Positions 1 to 8,538 of a stretch of 64,000 nucleotides of DNA are shown here, one piece after another. Under the pieces are notes generated by a model. The model saw nothing but the letters and a program-made list of their open reading frames with translations. It was not told the origin of the DNA and did no database searches. Numbering within the stretch: the first letter of the stretch is position 1; each line of letters begins with the position of its first letter. The position numbers and the translations under genes were made by a program. This DNA is from Luminiphilus syltensis NOR5-1B. GTDB taxonomy: Bacteria > Pseudomonadota > Gammaproteobacteria > Pseudomonadales > Halieaceae. Where the stretch lies: contig NZ_DS999411.1 of assembly GCF_000158175.1 (NCBI RefSeq), positions 2,003,918 through 2,067,917 on the forward strand, written 5' to 3'.

Positions 1-1
1 T

Positions 2-292
2 GTCGGTTCGACCAACAGCTCCAACTCCAACCGTCTCAAGGAACTGGCCGATCGCTGTGGTGCACAGGGTTATCTGATCGATGATGCCACCATGATTGAG
101 GAGGGCTGGCTCACCCCGGAGTCCGTTGTGGGGGTAACCGCAGGTGCGTCGGCGCCCGAGGCACTGGTGCAGGATGTGGTGACCGCCTTGCAAGCCCGGG
201 GCGCCGACGAAGTGACGCCACTCAATGGAGAACCGGAGAATATTACCTTTTCGCTACCCAAGGGATTGCGGATCCCCGCCGCTAACCTCTAA
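2..292 (+). CDS. ispH: 4-hydroxy-3-methylbut-2-enyl diphosphate reductase, 3' part
   Basis: C-terminal ~96 residues of IspH (LytB), the [4Fe-4S] enzyme that makes IPP and DMAPP in the last step of the MEP isoprenoid pathway. The reading frame is open from the first bases, so the 5' part lies outside the window. Visible family hallmarks are the substrate-binding stretch [11 protein letters not shown] near the start and TAGASAPE further on, both of which contact the diphosphate in IspH. The C-terminal end is of normal length and nothing is broken. In Pseudomonas ispH also lies next to type IV pilus minor-pilin and pilSR genes, matching the neighbours here. Confidence 0.93.
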   Translation, partial: VGSTNSSNSNRLKELADRCGAQGYLIDDATMIEEGWLTPESVVGVTAGASAPEALVQDVVTALQARGADEVTPLNGEPENITFSLPKGLRIPAANL

Positions 293-401
293 ATAGCATC
301 GCATTCGGCCACTTGTCGTTATTTCTTGCCGGCGATATCGGCTTCACTCCTTTTTGTATCGATAGTCCCTCGCTCCTGCGGGTCACTGAGGTACGCCCTT
401 C

Positions 402-908
402 GTGCGGGGCTTTACGCTGCTTGAATTATTGATAACGCTGACGCTCGTGCTCGTATTGATGGCGGTCGCTATTCCATCTTTCAGTCATCAACTCGAGGTC
501 CTGTCGGTCCGCTCGGAGACCGCCCGGTTGCTTTCGGCGGTGATGCTGGCGCGTCAAAGCGCCATGGGTCGCTCCCAGGACGCCGTGCTCTGTCCGCTCG
601 ATCAAGACTCCAATCAGGGGTTTGTTTGCGGCGGGGATTACTCCCGGGGTTTTGGTGTTTTCCTCGAGTCCGAGTCCGGATTGACGCCTCTGAAGCTCTA
701 CCCGGGCAACCGCCGTCGACTGCTCATCATGAATCGTCAGGGTAGCGAACGTATAGGCACCGCTTTTCGCTGGAATACCCGTGGCCTGGGTTCCCGCAAT
801 GGAACGCTCTCGGTTTGTGGTCCAAGCGGGAACGTTAATCGGGCTGTCGTGCTTAACCGTGTTGGCAGGCCCAGAGTTACCGACCAGTGGGGTACATGCC
901 CGAAATAG
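402..908 (+). CDS. Type IV pilus minor pseudopilin, FimT/FimU (GspH) family
   Basis: 168-residue prepilin. It has a class III leader: the very short MRG is followed by FTLLELLITL, so a PilD-type peptidase would cut after Gly3 and methylate Phe. A ~20-residue hydrophobic helix and a GspH-like globular domain follow. The GTG at 402 is the only possible start, because an in-frame stop lies 15 bases upstream; the 3-residue leader is unusually short. Such proteins prime pilus assembly or bind DNA for uptake (FimT). Its stop is 8 bases from the convergent pilR stop. In Pseudomonas a whole minor-pilin operon (fimU-pilV-W-X-Y1-E) sits here; only this one gene is present. Family sure, FimT versus FimU not resolved. 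Confidence 0.8.
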   Translation: MRGFTLLELLITLTLVLVLMAVAIPSFSHQLEVLSVRSETARLLSAVMLARQSAMGRSQDAVLCPLDQDSNQGFVCGGDYSRGFGVFLESESGLTPLKLYPGNRRRLLIMNRQGSERIGTAFRWNTRGLGSRNGTLSVCGPSGNVNRAVVLNRVGRPRVTDQWGTCPK

Positions 909-916
909 CCATTTTT

Positions 917-2314
917 TTAGTCTTCCAGCCCCAATTTTTTCAGCCGGTAGCGCAAACTTCGGAAGCTGATACCCAGCGCCTTGGCGGCGGCGGTTTTGTT
1001 CCAACGATGTTTCAGCATTGCCTGATCGAGCACCTCGCGCTCAATGGTGTTCAAAAATGATTCCAGGTCACCGTTGACGTCAGACAGGTCAATCCTACCG
1101 GAGGGGACGTGTGGCGGCTCCTCGGGATACGACTCATCGCTTTTGGCATGATGCTCGGTAATTTCCGACGCGCCCATTGTCTGGAACTGGATATCATCGA
1201 TGGTGAGTTCGCCGCCATCGGCCAGGGCATGCGCTCTGGCAAGAATATTTTCAAGCTCACGAACGTTACCGGGGAAGTCGTAGTCGCACAGTTTTGTGAG
1301 GGCTGCCGTATCGATGTTGATCGCGTCACTACCATTGTCCATGGCGATACGCTGCAGTAAATGCGTTGCCAGTAACGGTATGTCCTCACGTCGCTTTCGC
1401 AGGCTGGGTACGTCAATGGCGATAACATTGATTCGATAGAATAAATCGTCACGAAAGTGGCCATCGCGAACCGCTAGAGACAGGTCTTTATGGGTCGCGC
1501 TGAGCAACCTCACATCGGTCGGTACTTCCTGTTGGGCGCCCACAGGCCTGACCGCCTTCTCCTGAATGACCCTGAGCAGTTTGACTTGCACGTTAAGTGG
1601 CAGATCTGCAACCTCGTCGAGCAGGAGGGTACCGCCGGCAGCGGCCTGAAATAGCCCGGGCTTGTCAGCGGCAGCCCCAGTGAATGACCCTTTTTTGTGC
1701 CCGAAGAGTTCGCTTTCGACCAGATCGGCGGGTATCGCGCCACAGTTGACAGCAATAAAGGGTTGTTCAGCGCGTGGACTGAGCTGATGAATCAATCGCG
1801 CCACCACCTCCTTGCCAACCCCGGATTCGCCGTGGATGTGCACCGGTGCCTGCGATCGGGCAACTTTTTGAATCTGGAGTCGCAGTCGCTCCATAGCCGG
1901 TGTATCTCCCACCAATAACTGATCTGATGCGGCGTCGTCTCCCGCGTCTTTCACCTGAAGCGCGTGATTGACGATGTCGCGTAACTTCTCCAGCGCAATG
2001 GGTTTGCTGACGAAGTCGAAGGCACCGAGTTTGAGCGCATCGATGGCGGCCTCAACACTGCCATGTGCCGTGATCATCGCCACCGGTATAGTGGGGTAGT
2101 GGGTTTGGATGTGCTCAATCAGAGACATGCCATTACCATCGGGTAGCTTCATGTCCGTCAGGCAGAGGTCGGGTTCATGTTGGCGAAGCAGTTCATAGGC
2201 GTCGGCAAGATTGGTAGCGCGCAGCGTCGAGAGATTCATACGCGCCAGGGTGATTTCCAGTAAACGTAAGATGTCGGGCTCGTCATCGACCAGCATTACT
2301 GTTTGTTGAGTCAA
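917..2314 (-). CDS. pilR: Type IV pilus response regulator PilR (sigma-54 activator)
   Basis: 465-residue NtrC-class activator. An N-terminal receiver has the acidic pocket VDDEPD and phospho-acceptor Asp54 (LTDMKLPD). It is followed by an AAA+ domain with Walker A GESGVGKE and the sigma-54 contact loop GSFTGA, then a C-terminal Fis-type helix-turn-helix ending LRYRLKKLGLED. It activates RpoN-dependent transcription, classically of the major pilin gene pilA. The start codon overlaps the pilS stop by 4 bases (ATGA), so the two are translationally coupled. The loop reads GSFTGA rather than GAFTGA, a common benign variant. Position beside pilS and a FimT-type pilin supports PilR over other NtrC homologues. 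Confidence 0.9.
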   Translation of the reverse strand: MTQQTVMLVDDEPDILRLLEITLARMNLSTLRATNLADAYELLRQHEPDLCLTDMKLPDGNGMSLIEHIQTHYPTIPVAMITAHGSVEAAIDALKLGAFDFVSKPIALEKLRDIVNHALQVKDAGDDAASDQLLVGDTPAMERLRLQIQKVARSQAPVHIHGESGVGKEVVARLIHQLSPRAEQPFIAVNCGAIPADLVESELFGHKKGSFTGAAADKPGLFQAAAGGTLLLDEVADLPLNVQVKLLRVIQEKAVRPVGAQQEVPTDVRLLSATHKDLSLAVRDGHFRDDLFYRINVIAIDVPSLRKRREDIPLLATHLLQRIAMDNGSDAINIDTAALTKLCDYDFPGNVRELENILARAHALADGGELTIDDIQFQTMGASEITEHHAKSDESYPEEPPHVPSGRIDLSDVNGDLESFLNTIEREVLDQAMLKHRWNKTAAAKALGISFRSLRYRLKKLGLED

Positions 2315-3960
2315 AGGGGTGCGGGCTCCAATTTGGCGGTTAAACGGAAGGCACTTTCACCGTCGTTTGTCGGGCGGTATTCCAGGCTGGCACGGTTGAT
2401 TTCGCATAAATCTCGGCAAAGGTAAAGGCCGAGCCCGGAACCCTGTGCAGAGGTTGTAAAAAACGGTTCGAACAGTTGTGCGACATCTGCTTCGCGCACG
2501 CCGTTACCCGCATCAACAACATCGATGTAACAAAGCGATAGATCATCGTCGACGCTCACATCGATTCGTGCCAGGCGCTCTCCGCGCGCCTGCTCCGAGT
2601 GGCGAAGTGCGTTGTCCAGAAGGTTAAAGAGAACCCGGTTCAAATTTTCGACATCGAATGCGATGCGGATTTGCTTTGTCATGATATCAACCGCAATTTT
2701 GTCGTGAGAATCGGGTTGGGAAAGGTAGGTGCTGATGAGTTCGGGTAGACAATCATCAAGGTCGAGGACCTGCCTTCTGGGAGGTTTGCGTCGTGATATC
2801 TCGAGCACGCTTTCGATAATCTCATCAACCCGACGCCCGTTCTTCAAGGCGATGTCACACAAACCCTGGTCGGATTCATTGAGGTTATCGGACTCGTTGA
2901 GTAACTGAATCGCATGGCTGATTGATGACAGCGGATTACGTATCTCGTGGGCTATGCTGGCGGTCAGTTTTCCGAGGGAGTTTATTTTCAGCGACTGTGC
3001 GAACTGAGTGACCGGTGTGTAGTCATCGATGAAAATGAGGGATGCCTTACCCGAATCCTGCTCAATACTTGAGAAATTGGCGATGACGGGCGGATTGCCA
3101 TGTTTTATCACGAACGGTTCTGTCTGTTGCAAACTCCCTTCTTGCCACTCGTCAAATTGTTCCGCGAGCACCGGGCTGATGTCAGCCAGCGCGACCCGTT
3201 GTCGACCTCCCAGCTGAAGCAGGCGTTGCGCCGCGGCATTCACAGGAGTAACACGCCGGTTGGCCGACACCAGTAAAATACCGGTCTGCATGTGAAGAAT
3301 AATCTGCTGGTTAAGGCGCTGCAGTGCCGCGGCTCGGGATTCCGCCGCATCCCTGGTGGTTTCCGCACTCTCCAGACGCCGTGCAAGACTCTGCACCAAC
3401 AACGAGATAGCGAACAAAAGGCTCCCGAGCACGCCGGCAGGGAGCATCAGGCTATAGTCGGAGTCGCTTTGGTTGATAAACCAAAGCGTTCCGGACAGTA
3501 CCGCCAGAACCGCAAGTGCGGCGATCAGTGTACTGAGTATGCGGGTTGAGATGAGTACCGCCGCAGCGGCCACGGTGACCATGTACAGCACCGAAAAACC
3601 GCTTGCCAGCCCACCGCTGGTATTGGAGATCAAACTGAGCGAGACCACGTCGGAGAACATGAGGGCGAATACCCCCGTTTCGCTCTGGCACAGGGCCTGG
3701 CCCAGGCGGGTCAGTAGAATCACGCCGGTGATGACCATGAAACCGCAGCCGGCGAGGTACGTGTTTGTACCGTAGTTGCCCACCAGATCACGGGTATCGG
3801 GATTGGCGAATATTCCGATCAGCACCAGACCTACCAGAATCCGATAGCCGTTATAGATGCGAAATGGACGCTGTTGGACGCGCCCGCGATTATCCCCGAG
3901 GGGCGAAGGGTCGGCGCCCGAGTTAACAATGTCGACCATGGGGTCCTGAAAGTCGCTCAT
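2311..3960 (-). CDS. pilS: Type IV pilus sensor histidine kinase PilS
   Basis: 549-residue membrane histidine kinase paired with PilR. The N-terminal ~200 residues contain about six hydrophobic segments, followed by a PAS-like linker. The HisKA domain has phospho-acceptor His338 in SIAHEIRNPLSS, and the HATPase domain has N-box NLLDNALRHS and G-box GSGLGLYLC. PilS of this topology senses pilin subunits in the inner membrane and tunes phosphorylation of PilR. Its start faces the divergent nadE across about 130 bases. The family assignment rests on architecture plus the coupled pilR gene. Confidence 0.88.
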   Translation of the reverse strand: MSDFQDPMVDIVNSGADPSPLGDNRGRVQQRPFRIYNGYRILVGLVLIGIFANPDTRDLVGNYGTNTYLAGCGFMVITGVILLTRLGQALCQSETGVFALMFSDVVSLSLISNTSGGLASGFSVLYMVTVAAAAVLISTRILSTLIAALAVLAVLSGTLWFINQSDSDYSLMLPAGVLGSLLFAISLLVQSLARRLESAETTRDAAESRAAALQRLNQQIILHMQTGILLVSANRRVTPVNAAAQRLLQLGGRQRVALADISPVLAEQFDEWQEGSLQQTEPFVIKHGNPPVIANFSSIEQDSGKASLIFIDDYTPVTQFAQSLKINSLGKLTASIAHEIRNPLSSISHAIQLLNESDNLNESDQGLCDIALKNGRRVDEIIESVLEISRRKPPRRQVLDLDDCLPELISTYLSQPDSHDKIAVDIMTKQIRIAFDVENLNRVLFNLLDNALRHSEQARGERLARIDVSVDDDLSLCYIDVVDAGNGVREADVAQLFEPFFTTSAQGSGLGLYLCRDLCEINRASLEYRPTNDGESAFRLTAKLEPAPL

Positions 3961-4088
3961 TCGCGCACTATATCAGGGTGCTACCGGGTAAAAGTGGGGC
4001 ATTTGTCGCTGTCCGCGTTACACGGTGGCCGCAGATGGTTAAACTTCCAGCGCACACCTTGATCCAACAACCAGGAACCGGAGCGGGC

Positions 4089-5702
4089 ATGAAGCTTTGC
4101 ATGGCGCAAATCAACACGATGGTGGGTGACTATCGGGGTAATACGGAACAGGTGCTGGCGACTTGTGCCGAGGCGGTAGCGATTGATCCCGAGGCCATTG
4201 TGGTTTTTCCCGAGCTCACCCTGTGTGGGTATCCGCCCGAGGACCTTTTGCTGCGTCCGAGTGTGGAGGATCATGTCAACGAGTGCCTGGAGCGATTGTG
4301 TCGCGAGTTGCCTGCATCGCTGTGGGTTATCCTGGGTTTTCCCCGACATCGCGAGGGTCGGCTTTTCAATACCGCGGCTGTGATTAATCGTGGCGCTATC
4401 ATCGCCGAGTACGACAAGCAGCGGTTGCCCAATTATGCGGTGTTCGATGAGGTCCGGTATTTTTCGGCGGGTAACGACCCCTGCGTCGTCGAGGTGGCGG
4501 GTATGCCGGTAGGGCTGAGTATTTGTGAAGATATCTGGAGTCCGGTTCCCGCCGCTTCCGCCCGACAGGCGGGGGCCCGGTTGCTGGTCAATCTCAATTC
4601 ATCGCCCTACCACCGGGGCAAACGGGACCAGCGCTGGTCATTGCTCGCCGATCGTGCCCGGGAAAACCATTTTCCGATTGTCTATGTCAATCAGGTCGGT
4701 GGTCAGGATGAACTGGTGTTCGATGGCGGTTCTTTTGCGGTCGATGCCGCCGGTGAAGTGGTCTGTGCGGCGCCGGATTTTGACGCGGGGCTGTGGTGGC
4801 TGGAACTTGGCTACCAGGACGCCACGGTAGCCATCACCCCCGACACGGTCGCAACGCCACTTCAGGAAATCGAGGCGGTTTGGCGCGCCCTGGTCCTCGG
4901 TTTGCGGGATTACGTCGACAAGAATGGTTTCCCGGGTGTGGTTCTCGGTCTGTCCGGTGGCATTGATTCGGCGGTGACCCTTGCCCTCGCCGTAGATGCC
5001 CTCGGTGCTGATCGGGTGCACGCGGTGATGATGCCGTTTCGGTATACGGCATCTATCAGTATTGAGGATGCGGAGGCGGAAGCGCTTACCCTGGGCGTTG
5101 ATTATCGATCAATTTCGATAGAGCCGATTTACGAAGCCTTTATGGCCAGTCTGTCGGAGGAGTTCGCCGGACTGCTACCCAATATCACCGAAGAGAATTT
5201 ACAGGCGCGCTGTCGCGGCGTTCTGCTGATGTCGATTTCCAATAAAAAGAATCTACTGGTACTGACTACCGGTAACAAAAGCGAACTGGCGGTAGGTTAC
5301 TCGACGCTTTATGGCGATATGGCCGGCGGATTCGATGTGCTGAAGGACTGCCCGAAGATGTTGGTTTATGCGCTGGCCAGATTCCGTAACAGCGTCGGGC
5401 CGGTTATTCCGGAGCGCGTGATTACGCGGCCGCCTTCGGCGGAACTCGCGCCCGATCAGAAGGATGAGGATAGTCTGCCCGCGTACGAGGTACTCGATCA
5501 AATCATCGAGCTTTATGTCGAACAGGATCTGACAGCGATCGAAATTATCTCGCGTGGGTTCGAGGAGCCGGACGTGCGCCGGGTGATACGGCTGGTCGAT
5601 CTTAATGAATACAAGCGCCGCCAGGCACCCGTGGGGGTTCGCATCTCGCAGCGCGCTTTTGGCAGGGACCGTCGTTATCCGATTACCTGGGCGTGGCGCT
5701 AA
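4089..5702 (+). CDS. nadE: Glutamine-dependent NAD+ synthetase
   Basis: 537-residue two-domain enzyme making NAD+ from nicotinate adenine dinucleotide with glutamine as nitrogen donor. The N-terminal carbon-nitrogen hydrolase domain shows the Glu-Lys-Cys triad: Glu42 (FPELTLCGYPP), Lys110 (YDKQRLPNY) and Cys146 (ICEDIW). The C-terminal synthetase domain has the ATP PP-loop SGGIDS at 289-294. The frame is open back to 3978, but family similarity begins at MKLCMAQINTMVGDY, so the ATG at 4089 is chosen. It is a single gene between pilS (divergent) and bamD (convergent, 6 bases apart). Confidence 0.93.
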   Translation: MKLCMAQINTMVGDYRGNTEQVLATCAEAVAIDPEAIVVFPELTLCGYPPEDLLLRPSVEDHVNECLERLCRELPASLWVILGFPRHREGRLFNTAAVINRGAIIAEYDKQRLPNYAVFDEVRYFSAGNDPCVVEVAGMPVGLSICEDIWSPVPAASARQAGARLLVNLNSSPYHRGKRDQRWSLLADRARENHFPIVYVNQVGGQDELVFDGGSFAVDAAGEVVCAAPDFDAGLWWLELGYQDATVAITPDTVATPLQEIEAVWRALVLGLRDYVDKNGFPGVVLGLSGGIDSAVTLALAVDALGADRVHAVMMPFRYTASISIEDAEAEALTLGVDYRSISIEPIYEAFMASLSEEFAGLLPNITEENLQARCRGVLLMSISNKKNLLVLTTGNKSELAVGYSTLYGDMAGGFDVLKDCPKMLVYALARFRNSVGPVIPERVITRPPSAELAPDQKDEDSLPAYEVLDQIIELYVEQDLTAIEIISRGFEEPDVRRVIRLVDLNEYKRRQAPVGVRISQRAFGRDRRYPITWAWR

Positions 5703-5708
5703 CGGGCC

Positions 5709-6614
5709 TCAGTTGGGCTTCGGTCGGTAATTGAATTGGGGCGGCTCCGGGGGGTCAAACAGTCCCAGCGATACTTTGTTGATCCATGATCGCTGTAGCC
5801 CCTGAAGGGTATAAACGCTGGTGTACTCGCCGTTGTCGTCGAGGTTGGGATGGTTGGGATAATTGGCCTTGAGTACCTCTATGGTATCGATAGCCAGGTC
5901 GTCGAGACCGAGTAGCAGGTAGGCTTGCGCCATGATGGCCAGCCCGTCTGCGACCGATGGCGTTTGTTCAAGATTCTCGACCACATAGCGTCCGCGGTTG
6001 AGTGCGGCCATATAGGCCCCGCGCCTGAAATAGTAATTGGCCACATGGATTTCGTGCCGTGCCAGCATATTGCGGAGGTGCACCATTCGCAGTCGTGCGT
6101 CGGGCGCATAGGGACTGTCCGGGAAGCGTGCCAATAGTTGCGCGAACTCTGCAAGTGCCTCCTTCATATGACCGACGTCGCGCTTGGTATCATCGGTGGG
6201 TACCAGCGACGCAAGAAAACCACCGTCAATATCGTAGGCGGCCAAGCCTTTCATGTAATAGGCATAATCAACATTGGGGTGCTGGGGGTGAAGGCGGATA
6301 AATCGATTGGCGGCCTCGATGGCGGCTTCGAACTCCCGCCCACCGTAGTGCGCAAACACCAGCTCCAGCTGCGCCTGTTCGGCGTAACGCCCAAACGGGT
6401 AACGGCTCTCGAGCATTTGTAGCGTGCGGATCGCGAGATCGAAGCTGTCGTTTTCAAGATAGCGCTGCGCTTCGAGGTAAATCTGCTGCTCACCGGAATC
6501 TGCGGCCATTTCCAGCTCATCATTACCTGAACAGGCGGCAAGCATCGCGACAACGCAGGCCGTCAACGCCCCTAGGGTAAGCGTTCGGTACATCTTGTTT
6601 ACTGAAGAGCGCAT
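5709..6614 (-). CDS. bamD: Outer membrane assembly lipoprotein BamD
   Basis: About 301 residues. BamD is the essential lipoprotein of the BAM complex that folds beta-barrel proteins into the outer membrane. The N-terminus has a lipoprotein signal with lipobox LAAC (Cys28 from this start). Five TPR-like helical repeats follow, starting [20 protein letters not shown]; the motif [16 protein letters not shown] is typical of BamD/ComL. Length is somewhat above the usual ~245-280. The frame opens at 6668; ATG 6614 gives a well-charged signal n-region, and ATG 6593 is an alternative. Neither has a strong ribosome site. It is divergent from rluD, the standard gammaproteobacterial arrangement. Confidence 0.92.
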   Translation of the reverse strand: MRSSVNKMYRTLTLGALTACVVAMLAACSGNDELEMAADSGEQQIYLEAQRYLENDSFDLAIRTLQMLESRYPFGRYAEQAQLELVFAHYGGREFEAAIEAANRFIRLHPQHPNVDYAYYMKGLAAYDIDGGFLASLVPTDDTKRDVGHMKEALAEFAQLLARFPDSPYAPDARLRMVHLRNMLARHEIHVANYYFRRGAYMAALNRGRYVVENLEQTPSVADGLAIMAQAYLLLGLDDLAIDTIEVLKANYPNHPNLDDNGEYTSVYTLQGLQRSWINKVSLGLFDPPEPPQFNYRPKPN

Positions 6615-6720
6615 CGGGCGGTCGGTTTCCATCGTGCTAGCATCGGCGCATTGTAAACCGATAGCCACTGCACTGGCACGTATTCCATGATTGTTTCGAC
6701 TGATACCCTGCTGAGGCGCA

Positions 6721-7680
6721 ATGACCGACCCTATTAAACACCGCGCCGCAGTGCCTGCCGACTTGCACGGCGCGCGCCTCGATCAGGCCTCTGCAGAGCT
6801 CTTCCCGGACTACTCGCGCTCACGGCTTAAGACCTGGATTCAGGAAGGGAAGCTGACGGTGGACGGCGTCGTGCTGCGGCCGAAGGATAAAGTGGCCCTT
6901 GATAACCAGCTCGAACTGATCGCTGAAGCTGAGGCGGAGGTGGCGTGGTCAGGGGAGTCACTGCCGCTGGATATTTGTTACGAAGATGACGATGTTATTG
7001 TGGTTAACAAGCCAGCCGGGCTCGTCGTGCACCCCGCTGCAGGCCATCCCACCGGCACCCTGGTCAATGCGCTACTGGCGCATGCCCCCGAGCTGCAGCA
7101 GCAGCCGCGGGGGGGGATTGTGCATCGACTCGACAAAGACACGTCGGGTGTGATGTTTGTTGCCAAGTCACACCGTGCGCACCGGTCCCTGGTGACCCAG
7201 TTGTCGGCACGTTCAGTCACCCGCGAGTACGCCGCCCTATGCAGCGGCCAATTGGTCGCTGGCGGCACCATCGATCAACCCATTGGGCGTCATCCTACGG
7301 CACGGACAAAGATGGCGGTGGTCTCCGATGGAAAGCCTGCAATTACCCATTTTCGCGTGGCAAACCGGTTCGAACACTTCACACAGTTGCAGGTTAATCT
7401 GGAGACGGGCCGTACCCACCAGATTCGCGTGCACATGGCCTGGTGCCGGCATCCATTGGTTGGTGACCCCGTTTACGGCGGGCGCCTTAGAATCCCTGCC
7501 GGTATCAGCGATCGACTGAAATCGGCCCTGGCCGATTTTCAGCGTCAGGCATTGCACGCCCGCAGCCTGGGTTTTGACCATCCTGCAACCGGTGAACGAA
7601 TGCAGTTCGATGCCAATTTGCCCGACGATTTCAGGGGGCTGCTTGCCGTCCTCGAGGCGGAGAGTCCAGGTGTCGACTGA
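6721..7680 (+). CDS. rluD: 23S rRNA pseudouridine synthase RluD
   Basis: 319 residues. It converts U1911, U1915 and U1917 in helix 69 of 23S rRNA to pseudouridine. The N-terminal S4 RNA-binding domain (about residues 18-80, [18 protein letters not shown]) is followed by the RluA-type catalytic domain with HRLDKDTSG, where Asp138 is the catalytic aspartate. The later motif [12 protein letters not shown] is also canonical. It shares its 3' end with pgeF (11-base overlap) and is divergent from bamD, as in most Gammaproteobacteria, which separates it from RluA and RluC paralogues. Confidence 0.94.
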   Translation: MTDPIKHRAAVPADLHGARLDQASAELFPDYSRSRLKTWIQEGKLTVDGVVLRPKDKVALDNQLELIAEAEAEVAWSGESLPLDICYEDDDVIVVNKPAGLVVHPAAGHPTGTLVNALLAHAPELQQQPRGGIVHRLDKDTSGVMFVAKSHRAHRSLVTQLSARSVTREYAALCSGQLVAGGTIDQPIGRHPTARTKMAVVSDGKPAITHFRVANRFEHFTQLQVNLETGRTHQIRVHMAWCRHPLVGDPVYGGRLRIPAGISDRLKSALADFQRQALHARSLGFDHPATGERMQFDANLPDDFRGLLAVLEAESPGVD

Positions 7681-8425
7681 GTCGGTACGGCGACTGAATC
7701 TGGGAATACCCAGGGTGATTGCCCTTCAGACCGAGCGCCGTGGCGGTGTGAGTACCGCCCCGTTTGACAGTTTTAATACCGCCCATCATGTCGGCGACGA
7801 TCCGGGTCGTGTTGCCCGCAATCGGCAGATACTGACCGCAGCATTGCCCCATGAATCACGAGTGGTCTGGCTCGATCAGGTGCATGGCAGTAATGTCGTG
7901 TCGGCGCATCACGTTAAGGAGGGTTCTGTCGAAGCAGATGCGTCCTGGACCGATGTGCCGGGCGTTTTTTGTGCGGTTATGACGGCGGACTGTTTACCCC
8001 TGCTTCTGGCGGATAGAGACGGTCGCTGTGTCGCCGCGGTGCATTGCGGATGGCGCGGCCTGGTCGCGGGTGTGGTTGATAGCACAGTGCGGCAACTGCC
8101 GGTTTTACCGGATCGCCTTCAGGCGTGGCTGGGCCCCGCCATAGGGCCTCAGGCTTTCGAGGTTGGCCCGGAGGTGCGTGAGGCCTTTGATGCCGCTTTG
8201 GGGGCCAGGGCCAACCACAGCTTCCGACCGGCGCAGCGCGCGGGCCACGCCTTTGCCGATATTTACTCCCTTGCCACCGACTTTCTGCATCGGGCCGGCG
8301 TAACTTCGGTATCGGGCGGAGGGTGTTGTACGGTGACCCAGGCCGATCGATTCTTTTCCTACCGCCGGGATGGTGTTACCGGCCGGACCGCGACGCTCAT
8401 TGGCATTGATCCCGGATCGGGCTAA
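7670..8425 (+). CDS. pgeF: Peptidoglycan editing factor PgeF / YfiH (laccase-domain family)
   Basis: 251 residues of the multicopper-polyphenol-oxidoreductase-like YfiH family, reported as a purine nucleoside-acting enzyme and as an editing factor removing misincorporated serine from peptidoglycan precursors. Conserved metal/active-site segments are LDQVHGSNV, MTADCLPLLL and VHCGWRGLVAGVV, with a C-terminal GGCCTV patch. The GTG at 7670 is chosen: it follows a GGAGAG ribosome site and overlaps the rluD stop by 11 bases. An ATG at 7574 is too deep inside rluD. It forms an operon with rluD. Confidence 0.9.
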   Translation: MSTESVRRLNLGIPRVIALQTERRGGVSTAPFDSFNTAHHVGDDPGRVARNRQILTAALPHESRVVWLDQVHGSNVVSAHHVKEGSVEADASWTDVPGVFCAVMTADCLPLLLADRDGRCVAAVHCGWRGLVAGVVDSTVRQLPVLPDRLQAWLGPAIGPQAFEVGPEVREAFDAALGARANHSFRPAQRAGHAFADIYSLATDFLHRAGVTSVSGGGCCTVTQADRFFSYRRDGVTGRTATLIGIDPGSG

Positions 8426-8429
8426 ATCG

Positions 8430-8450
8430 GCGCCGGTGTATTTCCGGCGC
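8430..8450 (+). terminator. GC hairpin after pgeF (no T-run)
   Basis: Perfect 7-bp inverted repeat GCGCCGG / CCGGCGC with a 7-base loop, four bases after the pgeF stop and just before the clpB promoter. There is no following T-tract, so it is not a standard intrinsic terminator. It may instead stabilise the rluD-pgeF transcript 3' end or pause polymerase ahead of a Rho site. Confidence 0.4.
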
Positions 8451-8466
8451 AGGAATCAAACCCCCA

Positions 8467-8497
8467 CTTGAAAAGTGGTCTTTTTGACCCCACTTAT
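8467..8497 (+). promoter_or_regulatory. Sigma-32 (heat-shock) promoter of clpB
   Basis: The -35 element CTTGAAA (8467-8473) and the -10 element CCCCACTTA (8488-8496) are separated by 14 bases. The RpoH consensus is CTTGAAA, 11-16 bases, CCCCATnTA, so the match is near-perfect with one base off in the -10. Transcription would begin near 8503. This leaves a short leader before the clpB ribosome site (GGAGG at 8529-8533) and rules out an in-frame start at 8497, which would lie inside the promoter. Confidence 0.85.
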
Positions 8498-8538
8498 TGG
8501 TTAACCAAAGAACATTGCCGCAGTGGCTGGAGGCTGAC

